Assembly: GCA_002492295.1 (NCBI GenBank)
Contig: DKYC01000153.1
Location: forward strand, 11,233 to 18,573
Reading direction: 5' to 3'
DNA length: 7,341 nucleotides
Source of the DNA: Lachnospiraceae bacterium UBA7110
GTDB lineage: Bacteria > Bacillota > Clostridia > Lachnospirales > Lachnospiraceae
Below, in pieces: positions 1 to 6,007 of the stretch. The position numbers were made by a program, and so were the translations under genes. The notes below the pieces were generated by a model. The model made no database searches. It was not told the origin of the DNA and saw only the letters and a list, made by a program, of their open reading frames with translations. Position 1 is the stretch's first letter; each line of letters begins with the position of its first letter.

Positions 1-1224
1 GTCCATCAGCGACCACTGGAAATAGCCCCGCAAATCAATCTCATCAGCGGCACGGCTCAGTGCACCCAAATACCTTGCGAGAAAATCAATGCGGTTCGGG
101 TCATGCACTTTTCCGTCAAGGGATACCACATCATGACAGGAAAGTCCGTTTTCCGTAATATAAATGGGCTTTTTATAGCGCTCATACAGAAATTTCGGTC
201 CCCAATAAAGTACCTCGGGCGTGACGGGCCAATCAATCGCCGTCTTTGGAAAACCATCATAGCGCTTGACTTCCTGCGGTTTTTGGTCCGCTCCCATGCG
301 GATACACCTTCCGTTGTAAATATTCTGCCCGTATATATCAATCGGCTCTGAAATAAGCTTCATGTCTTCGTCCGTAATGCGCGGCAGATAAGGCTCATAG
401 CGTTTTAATCCTTCTTCGGGATACTGCCCTAAAAGCACAGGGTCAGACCACCACGTCACATTCCATGTCCAGTTCATATTGTCCTGCGGCAGCGAAAACA
501 ACGCTTGTCTTGCAGCGTCAATATCCTCCGGTTTCTCTGTTTCAGGATAGCATATGCCTGCTGTAGGCGCGTAACCGATTTCAAGCGTCTGCTTGCCATA
601 CTGACGCAGCATCTGTACTGCTCTTCCATGTGCTTTGAGAGCATTGTGTGCAATCTCAAAAGTATCACGCAGCGGCGCTTTTAATCCCGGCGCATGTTCG
701 CCCTTTAGATACCCTAAGCCTACGAAACACTGCGGTTCATTGAGTGTGAAAAAGTGTGTCACCCTATCGCTGAAACGCTCTGCCACAAGCTTTGCGTATT
801 CGCCGAACCACTCTACAATCTGCGGATTCATCCAGCCGCCGCGTTTATAGAGCGTATACGGCAGCTCCCAATGATACAGCGTCAGATACGGCTCAATTCC
901 GTTTTCCAAAAGCACGTCAATCAACGCATTGTAAAATGCAATTCCCTGTTCATTGACCGTCCCCGTTCCCTCCGGCAGTACACGCGACCAGTCAACAGAA
1001 AAGCGGTACGCCTTTAAACCCATTTTCTTCATCAATGCGACATCCTCGCGGTAACGGTGGTAATGGTCACACGCCGTTTCCCCGGTTTGTCCTTCGAAAA
1101 TGCGGTTTGGCTCCTTTGTATAAATATCCCATATGTGCTGCCCTTTTCCGTCCTCCCTGACTGCGCCTTCTATCTGATATGCGCTTGTCGCTGCGCCCCA
1201 TGCAAAGTCTTTTTGAAATGCCAT
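1..1224 (-). CDS. GH1 beta-glucosidase, 3' end cut by window edge
   Basis: The reading frame is open from the ATG at 1222-1224 to position 1 with no stop, giving 408 residues. It is a glycoside hydrolase family 1 retaining beta-glycosidase. Visible family motifs are QIEGA (Q17), the glycone-binding pair YHWELP (H118, W119), the acid/base motif TLNEP (E163), QNIY (N301, Y303) and the nucleophile motif ITENG (E358). The sequence ends in YFQWSLMD, so by family length roughly 40-60 residues are missing, including the aglycone/phosphate-site loop. A ribosome binding site AAGGGAG (1232-1238) sits 7 nt before the ATG. There is no signal peptide, so it is cytoplasmic. It lies 56 nt after the CE17 gene. 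Inferred role: removing non-reducing-end glucose from imported glucomannan oligosaccharides. A 6-phospho-beta-glucosidase cannot be fully excluded because the diagnostic C-terminal loop is outside the window, but the context of phosphorylases argues against it. Confidence 0.93.
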   Translation of the reverse strand, partial: MAFQKDFAWGAATSAYQIEGAVREDGKGQHIWDIYTKEPNRIFEGQTGETACDHYHRYREDVALMKKMGLKAYRFSVDWSRVLPEGTGTVNEQGIAFYNALIDVLLENGIEPYLTLYHWELPYTLYKRGGWMNPQIVEWFGEYAKLVAERFSDRVTHFFTLNEPQCFVGLGYLKGEHAPGLKAPLRDTFEIAHNALKAHGRAVQMLRQYGKQTLEIGYAPTAGICYPETEKPEDIDAARQALFSLPQDNMNWTWNVTWWSDPVLLGQYPEEGLKRYEPYLPRITDEDMKLISEPIDIYGQNIYNGRCIRMGADQKPQEVKRYDGFPKTAIDWPVTPEVLYWGPKFLYERYKKPIYITENGLSCHDVVSLDGKVHDPNRIDFLARYLGALSRAADEIDLRGYFQWSLMD

Positions 1225-1252
1225 TGTTCTTCTCCCTTCGATTTTTGCAGAC

Positions 1253-1274
1253 TGGGCGCATAAGCATACGCCCA
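1253..1274. other. Short hairpin in the CE17-GH1 gap
   Basis: TGGGCG at 1253-1258 is the exact reverse complement of CGCCCA at 1269-1274, with a 10-nt loop that can add two more pairs after a mismatch. It lies 6 nt beyond the CE17 stop codon. In the direction of transcription it is not followed by a U-run, so it is not a standard intrinsic terminator. A role in 3'-end protection or in setting the expression ratio of the two genes is possible but unproven. Confidence 0.4.
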
Positions 1275-1280
1275 ACCTTT

Positions 1281-2396
1281 TTATGCAACGATAAGAGACA
1301 ACAGGTAAAACGGCGTAATATCCGTGTTCTCCTGTGAATCCAATATCGTTATTTCAACCATATGTTCTTTGCATTCTCCGTGGTGAAGGACAGGCTCTAA
1401 GGCCAGACAGTCGCCCCAGTCCTCGTCAAAATTGCCGTCAAGGATTTTTGCATGTTCCGTGTCGCCGTCCACAACAACCTTTGCGCACAGTGCAGGTCTT
1501 TTTATGGTCCTTCGGTACTGGACGCCGATGCAGGAGCAGGTTACTTTGAATAGAATCCTGTCACCCGCTTTCTGACCAATCCAACCGTTTTTAAAGAAGT
1601 CCAAATGACCTGTCTTTTCCTCTGTATCAGTGCGAAACCCGATAAGCTGCGGGGAAATTTCCCGAATGGTCAAACGCTTTGCATGTTCGTACATATTAGC
1701 AGTCATCGGCTCTGGCAGCTTTGTGAAAGCTGTTTCTTCCTTTTCATGCATGCTCAAATTGGACATGTCTAATTTGGGCATACATGCCTTTACATGCTCC
1801 AAAAAAGTGATAAGCTCTGCCGCAACCAACGCATGTCCCTTGTCACTCGGATGCAGTCCGTCCGGCGTCAGTTCCCCGCGTGTATACATGCCTGCTTTCA
1901 TTCTTTTGTACAAAGTGTCCTTGATGCTCACATGCGGGATTTGATACCAGTCACCCACCGCGTTATGATAATCCTGTGCATTTTTTCCCGTATCATAATA
2001 TACATTGTTCAGCAGGATAACCGCGGGAGCACAATGCCATGTCAGTATTTTTCGGATAACACCCTCGTAAGTCTCCTGAAAAAACGCGTCTGCGTCATCA
2101 TTTACACTGAAATCCACAACCACGACATCCGGCTGATACATTAGAACATCCGTTTCCACACGGGCTGCTCCAAAATGCGATGTTGTTCCTCCAATCCCAC
2201 CGTTCACATAATGAAATACGGCTTTTGGAAACGCCTGTTTCCACCATGAAAATACAATATAAGCATAGCAATTTTCCGGTTTGGTTGCAAGGCTTCCCTG
2301 TGTAATGGAACCACCCAAAAAACCAATTGTAAGTTCTGCACCGCACTCGGCGCGCAGCATACAGTCTTTTAATCTTGCGAGGCTGACCGCTTCCAT
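1281..2396 (-). CDS. CE17-type SGNH acetylesterase with C-terminal CBM35-like domain, acting on acetylated manno-oligosaccharides
   Basis: This 371-residue protein has an N-terminal SGNH/GDSL hydrolase domain (about 1-203). The nucleophile motif is GFLGGSITQG (S30), block II is NGGIGGTTS (around G67-G70), block III is FSVND (N99), and D179 and H182 lie in TPDGLHPSDKGH, giving a Ser-Asp-His triad. After a linker (about 204-235) comes a beta-rich region to the C-terminus that fits a CBM35-type module. This two-domain plan matches the Roseburia intestinalis esterase that founded family CE17, which removes axial 2-O-acetyl groups from mannose residues; substrate here is inferred from that match and from the neighbours. 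There is no signal peptide. AGGAAGG (2408-2414) lies 11 nt before the ATG. The gene starts 44 nt after the CE2 stop. A 42-bp palindrome lies in the linker-coding region. Confidence 0.88.
   Translation of the reverse strand: MEAVSLARLKDCMLRAECGAELTIGFLGGSITQGSLATKPENCYAYIVFSWWKQAFPKAVFHYVNGGIGGTTSHFGAARVETDVLMYQPDVVVVDFSVNDDADAFFQETYEGVIRKILTWHCAPAVILLNNVYYDTGKNAQDYHNAVGDWYQIPHVSIKDTLYKRMKAGMYTRGELTPDGLHPSDKGHALVAAELITFLEHVKACMPKLDMSNLSMHEKEETAFTKLPEPMTANMYEHAKRLTIREISPQLIGFRTDTEEKTGHLDFFKNGWIGQKAGDRILFKVTCSCIGVQYRRTIKRPALCAKVVVDGDTEHAKILDGNFDEDWGDCLALEPVLHHGECKEHMVEITILDSQENTDITPFYLLSLIVA
1745..1786. repeat. 42-bp imperfect palindrome within the CE17 coding sequence
   Basis: The sequence is symmetric about the point between 1765 and 1766, inside GACATGTC. 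Pairing outward, 18 of 21 positions are Watson-Crick. The exceptions are 1761/1770, 1754/1777 and 1749/1782. On the transcribed strand the last of these becomes a G-U pair, leaving two mismatches. It encodes roughly residues 204-218, between the SGNH domain and the C-terminal binding domain. It is followed by a short direct repeat of TACATGC (1781-1787 and 1791-1797). Confidence 0.7.
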
Positions 2397-2407
2397 ATTT
2401 CGTCGTA

Positions 2408-2414
2408 CCTTCCT
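2408..2414 (-). promoter_or_regulatory. Ribosome binding site of the CE17 gene
   Basis: AGGAAGG on the minus strand lies 11 nt before the ATG at 2396. It is the only purine-rich site in the 44-nt gap and supports the start used. The gap shows no terminator or promoter, so CE17 is probably read on the same mRNA as CE2. Confidence 0.65.
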
Positions 2415-2440
2415 AATATAAATTTTTTCACACTAACGTC

Positions 2441-3484
2441 TTAATTCCAGTCTGCAATATCCAGTGTTTCGATATATGCCGCAAGCTCATCCGCCATTTC
2501 CTGCGCTTCCGGTATTCTAAGGTGTCCGGGTGTCGCGCTGCCGTTTCTTCGAAAAAGGTATTGCGTAAGCTTTTCGTCCGCAAGCTCCCGCACCGCCTGC
2601 CCGATTGCACGGTCCCACGCTTTGTCGTGCCAAAGCAGTGTCGTACAGCAGATGATATGTGCATCCGGATACGTTTTTCGTAGGTTTTGCAAAAAATGTC
2701 TGTAATGATTTCTCCACGTATCCGCCTGTGCACCGTCTTCATCCTGTGCCATGTAGTCAAACGGATGACTGTCATTTTGTCCGATTGCTACGATGACTGC
2801 CTGCGGGATGTATTGCGAAAAATCCCACTGTGTCGCATCTCCCAGCAACGGATTGTAATGCACTTTATCCCAAACATGTTCCATGCCTAACGCATCAGGC
2901 TCGCAAAACCACCCTGTTTTGTCCATTAATGCAATGCCGCCCTGCGCGATATCATGAATCTGTGCATTTAATTTTCTTGCCAGAATCCATGCATAAGAAT
3001 ACCAACTGTTAGAATATTCACCGTTGTGCAGAGGGTCTGCCTTTCCGACATAATCAACTGCTTCCGACACTTCGCCCGCGGACACGGAATCACCATACAC
3101 TTCGATACGGCGGCTTGGTTTTGGCAATGGACTGACAATTTTTTCACATTCATCAATTTCTGCACCTAAAAACGCAAATTCATGGCATGCGTCCTGACGT
3201 TTGAACAGCAGAAATTCATGTATCTCGTTTGGCGCATCCGCCTTGATTTCAAATACGGATTCACCGCTTTGTTCAAGCTGCAAAACGCCCTGTACTCCGT
3301 CAAGAATATAGCCCAAATAATTATTCCAGTATACATTGCGATTGCATACATGGATTTTCAGCGTATTTCCCGTAAACCGCATTTGAACAAAGGAGCACGG
3401 ATAGATAAAAACAGGCGCTTCGGGATTGCTCCAGTCAATTCTTCCGCAATAGGTAAGATTTTGATGGCTTGGCGATATTTTCAT
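2441..3484 (-). CDS. CE2 acetylesterase for acetylated manno-oligosaccharides
   Basis: This 347-residue protein has the carbohydrate esterase family 2 layout. An N-terminal beta-sandwich (about 8-115) is followed by an SGNH hydrolase domain (about 125-347). The nucleophile motif is VYGDSVSAG (S133), block II is AQGGIAL (G182, G183), block III is AIGQND (N237) and the catalytic His is in PGHLRIPEAQ (H321). The position three residues before H321 is Thr, not Asp, so the enzyme probably uses a Ser-His dyad, as reported for some CE2 members. The Roseburia intestinalis CE2 enzyme removes 3-O-, 4-O- and 6-O-acetyl groups from manno-oligosaccharides, complementing CE17. The chosen ATG (3484) has AAGGAG 7 nt upstream. 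An in-frame ATG at 3517 would add 11 residues but abuts the repeat hairpin and has no ribosome binding site. There is no signal peptide. Confidence 0.9.
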   Translation of the reverse strand: MKISPSHQNLTYCGRIDWSNPEAPVFIYPCSFVQMRFTGNTLKIHVCNRNVYWNNYLGYILDGVQGVLQLEQSGESVFEIKADAPNEIHEFLLFKRQDACHEFAFLGAEIDECEKIVSPLPKPSRRIEVYGDSVSAGEVSEAVDYVGKADPLHNGEYSNSWYSYAWILARKLNAQIHDIAQGGIALMDKTGWFCEPDALGMEHVWDKVHYNPLLGDATQWDFSQYIPQAVIVAIGQNDSHPFDYMAQDEDGAQADTWRNHYRHFLQNLRKTYPDAHIICCTTLLWHDKAWDRAIGQAVRELADEKLTQYLFRRNGSATPGHLRIPEAQEMADELAAYIETLDIADWN

Positions 3485-3491
3485 GTTCCGG

Positions 3492-3497
3492 CTCCTT
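3492..3497 (-). promoter_or_regulatory. Ribosome binding site that fixes the CE2 start
   Basis: AAGGAG on the minus strand lies 7 nt before the ATG at 3484, an optimal spacing. The alternative in-frame ATG at 3517 directly follows the last base of a 10-bp hairpin stem and has no such site. The CE2 protein therefore starts MKISP. Confidence 0.8.
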
Positions 3498-3517
3498 CTC
3501 TGATTTTTCTCTTCCAT

Positions 3518-3612
3518 GAAGAATGCCTGTCTTTTGGCATTCTTCGGCGTGAAGTTTTAGAATTTCTTTGCGAAACAGCCTTTGCTGTAAGCATTAGAAA
3601 TTCTCTTCACGC
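3518..3612 (-). repeat. Double-hairpin intergenic repeat, copy A (complete)
   Basis: The element fills most of the gap between GH130_2 and CE2. On the plus strand, a perfect 10-bp hairpin (GAAGAATGCC 3518-3527 with GGCATTCTTC 3536-3545, 8-nt loop) is followed after one base by a larger hairpin. The larger one has an outer stem GCGTGAAG/CTTCACGC (3547-3554 with 3605-3612), a TTTT bulge, an inner stem AGAATTTCT/AGAAATTCT (3559-3567 with 3596-3604) and a small apical stem ACAGC/GCTGT (3575-3579 with 3584-3588). Its last base is also the last base of the GH130_2 stop codon. A second copy lies at 7261 onward. Neither hairpin is followed by a U-run, so it is not an intrinsic terminator. Possible identities are a non-autonomous mobile palindromic element (REP/MITE-like) or a processing/stability element of the mRNA. 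Confidence 0.85.
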
Positions 3613-4646
3613 TAGCGTCTTCCAATTTCCGTATCGGTCTGCGTTACTTTGCTGTGTTCCTTGATATAATCAACAATCGCATCGATTTCCGTAAACGCAA
3701 GTCCCACGTAGCTGTCCGCCGCGCCGTAATAGATTGCAATTCTGCCTGTTTCCGAATCATGAATAGTTGCGCATGGAAAACATACATTCGGTACAAATCC
3801 CCGCTCCTCATACCACTCCTCCGGCGTCAAAAGGAAATTTTCGCAACGATATTTTACAATCGACGGATTATCAATATCAAGGATTGCTCCACCGATTGAA
3901 TATACATATCCGTTGCATGTTCCTGTTACACCGTGATAGAATAACAGCCATCCTTCGCTGGTTTCAATCGGGGCAGCGCCGCCGCCAATTTTAAGAGACT
4001 CCCACCATTCACTGCCCTTGCCCATCATATGTCTGTGCTTTCCCCAATAAACCATATCCGGGCTTTCGCTGACAAAAATGTCCCCAAACGGTGTGTGTCC
4101 GGAATCGGAAGGTCTGCTCAGCATGACGAAGTTTCCGTTAATCTTTCTCGGGAACAATACTGCATTTCTGTTAAACGGCAGGAACGGATTCTCGATACGC
4201 GTAAAAGTCTTAAAATCCGTTGTCTTTGCCATGCCGATTGCCGCTCCGTAAAAATCCTGACACCAAATAATGTAGTAGGTTTCCTCTACCTTTACAAGAC
4301 GCGGGTCATATGCATAGACCGGCATAAACGGGTTCCCGTCCTCATCCACAAAAGGAATTTTATCTTCCTCAAAGTTCCAGTGAATGGCGTCCTCGCTGCG
4401 TCCGAGATAAATGTAGGGAACACCGTTTGTCTGCTCGCCGCGGAATACGCCGATAAATGCTCCCTCATAAGGAATTACCGCGCTGTTAAAAATACGCGCA
4501 ACACCTTTTACGGGGTTTCTTCCAATAATAGGGTTTTCGTTATATCTCCATACCGGAGCGTCGCCTGCTCCGTTTACAATCCCGTCCGCCCTGTCCTGCC
4601 AAGGCATATTTGGCACTGCGGGGCTTATCATTTTTACCTTGCTCAT
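3612..4646 (-). CDS. GH130_2 beta-1,4-mannooligosaccharide phosphorylase
   Basis: This 344-residue cytoplasmic enzyme belongs to glycoside hydrolase family 130, subfamily 2. It phosphorolyses beta-1,4-manno-oligosaccharides from the non-reducing end, giving alpha-mannose-1-phosphate and a shortened oligomer. Motifs along the five-bladed propeller include ARIFNSAV (50-57), FRGEQTNG (68-75), the general-acid motif YAYDPRL (D114), SRPSDSGHTPFGD, GGGAAPIETSEGW with LLFYHGV, and YYGAADSYVGLAF near the C-terminus. It is shorter than, and distinct in sequence from, the adjacent GH130_1 protein, as expected for the two subfamilies. AAAGGAG (4659-4665) lies 12 nt before the ATG and a weaker AGGA (4654-4657) lies 7 nt before. 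The gene follows GH130_1 by 51 nt. Its TAG stop lies in the 10-bp palindrome ACGCTAGCGT (3609-3618) at the edge of repeat copy A. Confidence 0.92.
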   Translation of the reverse strand: MSKVKMISPAVPNMPWQDRADGIVNGAGDAPVWRYNENPIIGRNPVKGVARIFNSAVIPYEGAFIGVFRGEQTNGVPYIYLGRSEDAIHWNFEEDKIPFVDEDGNPFMPVYAYDPRLVKVEETYYIIWCQDFYGAAIGMAKTTDFKTFTRIENPFLPFNRNAVLFPRKINGNFVMLSRPSDSGHTPFGDIFVSESPDMVYWGKHRHMMGKGSEWWESLKIGGGAAPIETSEGWLLFYHGVTGTCNGYVYSIGGAILDIDNPSIVKYRCENFLLTPEEWYEERGFVPNVCFPCATIHDSETGRIAIYYGAADSYVGLAFTEIDAIVDYIKEHSKVTQTDTEIGRR

Positions 4647-4658
4647 TTATAATTCCTG

Positions 4659-4665
4659 CTCCTTT
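4659..4665 (-). promoter_or_regulatory. Ribosome binding site of the GH130_2 gene
   Basis: AAAGGAG on the minus strand lies 12 nt before the ATG at 4646; a second AGGA (4654-4657) has 7-nt spacing and may be the one used. The remainder of the 51-nt gap shows no terminator or promoter. Confidence 0.6.
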
Positions 4666-4697
4666 CTTTGTATACGAATTTGCTCCGTAGCTTTCCT

Positions 4698-5873
4698 TTA
4701 ATTTAAAAAGTTCAAATTTTTTTCAATAAACGCACATCTTTGCTCCACACATTTTACGGAACGAAGCGGGTCTTCGGGTGTGTTAAACACATAGTCAACC
4801 AGCTTGTCAACCGTTGTCGTCGCCACATGGAGCCTTGTGTCACTCGACGCATAGTAAATATAGACATCTCCGTTGTCCCTTGCAATGACGCCGTTTGTAA
4901 ACACAACATTTGACACATCGCCTACCCGCTCACTGCCCAAAGGTGCAATGAGAAAGCCGCCCGGCTCCGCAATCACCTTAGAAGGGGCGTCAAGCGCGGT
5001 TGCAAACGCATAAATCACATACCGAAGTCCTGCTGCCGTATTCCGCACACCATGCGCAATATGAATCCAGCCTTTTTCCGTCTTAATCGGCACTGCACCC
5101 GCACCGTTTTTTGCCTCCGTAATTGTATGATATTTCCGTTTGCTTGTAATAATCTCCTCGTCAATCACCGCATGCGTAATGTCATCACACAGCCCGAATC
5201 CGACACCGCCGCCGCTTCCGGTATCAATAAAGTCATCCATCGGTCTTGTGTAAAAAGCGTACTTTCCGTTTACAAACTCCGGATGAAGCGTCACATTTCT
5301 TTGCTGCGGTGAGTTCAGCGTCTTGAGATTGTCAAGTCGTTCCCATGTCTTCAAATCCTTTGTCCTGACAATTCCTGCCGCTGCAACTGCTGCCGATAAA
5401 TCATTTACGGAAGTATCCTTGCTCTCGGAACAGAATACGCCGTAGATATAGCCGTCCTCGTGCTTTGTGAGACGCATATCGTAAACATTTGTTTCCTCCG
5501 GGCACACATCCTCCAAAAGAATGGGATAATCCCAAAAACGGAACCCCTCAATACCGTTATCACTCTCCGCCACCGCGAAAAAGGATTTCCGGTCGTTTCC
5601 CTCGACTCTTGCGACAAGATAAAATTTCCCGTCTAACTCAATCGCGCCTGCGTTAAACACGCAGTTTACGCCAAGCCGCTCCATAAAATACGGATTCGTC
5701 CCAGGATTCATATCAAATTTCCAAAAAGGAGGGATGTGGTCCCGCGTCAATACCGGATATTCATAACGGTCATAAATGCCATTGTAGAAATCGCTCTTAA
5801 CATTCTTGCGGTTTATTGTCTCCTCATATTTTTTCATCACCATTGTCTTGTTTTGTTCAAATAAATCATTCAC
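4698..5873 (-). CDS. GH130_1 4-O-beta-D-mannosyl-D-glucose phosphorylase, GTG start
   Basis: This 391-residue enzyme matches the GH130_1 mannosylglucose phosphorylases, whose known member from Bacteroides fragilis is about the same length. It converts mannosyl-beta-1,4-glucose and phosphate to alpha-mannose-1-phosphate and glucose in the cytoplasm. Motifs visible are FWKFDMNPGTNP (50-61), NAGAI (74-78), RVEGNDRKSFFAVAES (89-104), the general-acid motif NVYDMRLT (D132), TRPMDDFIDTGSGGG, HGVRNTAAGLRY and YYASSDTRLHVA. The start is GTG at 5871-5873: AGGAAGGGAG lies 10 nt before it, and the N-terminus then aligns in length with known members. The next in-frame ATG (residue 11) has no ribosome binding site. 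It works directly after the epimerase encoded upstream and lies 134 nt from it. There is no signal peptide. Confidence 0.93.
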   Translation of the reverse strand: MNDLFEQNKTMVMKKYEETINRKNVKSDFYNGIYDRYEYPVLTRDHIPPFWKFDMNPGTNPYFMERLGVNCVFNAGAIELDGKFYLVARVEGNDRKSFFAVAESDNGIEGFRFWDYPILLEDVCPEETNVYDMRLTKHEDGYIYGVFCSESKDTSVNDLSAAVAAAGIVRTKDLKTWERLDNLKTLNSPQQRNVTLHPEFVNGKYAFYTRPMDDFIDTGSGGGVGFGLCDDITHAVIDEEIITSKRKYHTITEAKNGAGAVPIKTEKGWIHIAHGVRNTAAGLRYVIYAFATALDAPSKVIAEPGGFLIAPLGSERVGDVSNVVFTNGVIARDNGDVYIYYASSDTRLHVATTTVDKLVDYVFNTPEDPLRSVKCVEQRCAFIEKNLNFLN

Positions 5874-5883
5874 TGCGCTGCCG

Positions 5884-5893
5884 CTCCCTTCCT
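5884..5893 (-). promoter_or_regulatory. Ribosome binding site supporting a GTG start for GH130_1
   Basis: AGGAAGGGAG on the minus strand lies 10 nt before the GTG at 5873. An ATG at 5869 is out of frame, and the in-frame ATG at 5843 lacks a site. Confidence 0.7.
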
Positions 5894-5936
5894 AAAATCC
5901 TTCATTCTTGCCAATACCCGCGAATTCTTGACAGCG

Positions 5937-5952
5937 AAAAGCGTATGCTTTT
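5937..5952. other. Small A/T-flanked hairpin in the epimerase-GH130_1 gap
   Basis: AAAAGC at 5937-5942 pairs with GCTTTT at 5947-5952 around a 4-nt loop. In the transcribed direction it ends in four U followed by CG. The stem is only 6 bp and AT-rich, so it would be at best a weak terminator or attenuator. I see no convincing promoter in the rest of the 134-nt gap. Confidence 0.3.
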
Positions 5953-5982
5953 TGATGTATGCTGCCTCTGCACAAATTTGCC

Positions 5983-6006
5983 GGTTGAAAATTTTAATTT
6001 TCAACC
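5983..6006. other. Perfect 10-bp stem-loop just after the epimerase stop codon
   Basis: GGTTGAAAAT (5983-5992) is the exact reverse complement of ATTTTCAACC (5997-6006), with the 4-nt loop TTTA. It starts one base after the epimerase TAG at 6008-6010. In the mRNA the stem is followed by GGCAAAUUUG, not a U-run, so it is a poor intrinsic terminator. A barrier to 3' exonucleases or partial attenuation ahead of the phosphorylase genes would fit its position; this is inference. Confidence 0.6.
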
Positions 6007-6007
6007 T

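Noticed and set aside
3518..3545. 10-bp hairpin of the repeat as an intrinsic terminator
   Set aside because: The stem is strong, but in neither direction is it followed by a T-run.
3182..3664. 160-residue plus-strand frame spanning the repeat
   Set aside because: It is antisense to the CE2 5' end and runs through the palindromic repeat into GH130_2. The open frame is best explained by chance.
4029..4652. 207-residue open frame on the plus strand
   Set aside because: It is the antisense shadow of the GH130_2 gene and its product is low-complexity, cysteine-rich and without recognisable motifs.
5928..5956. Plus-strand TTGACA at 5928-5933 as a possible -35 box
   Set aside because: No acceptable -10 box lies at 16-18 nt (TTTGAT at best), and it would drive transcription antisense to the epimerase.
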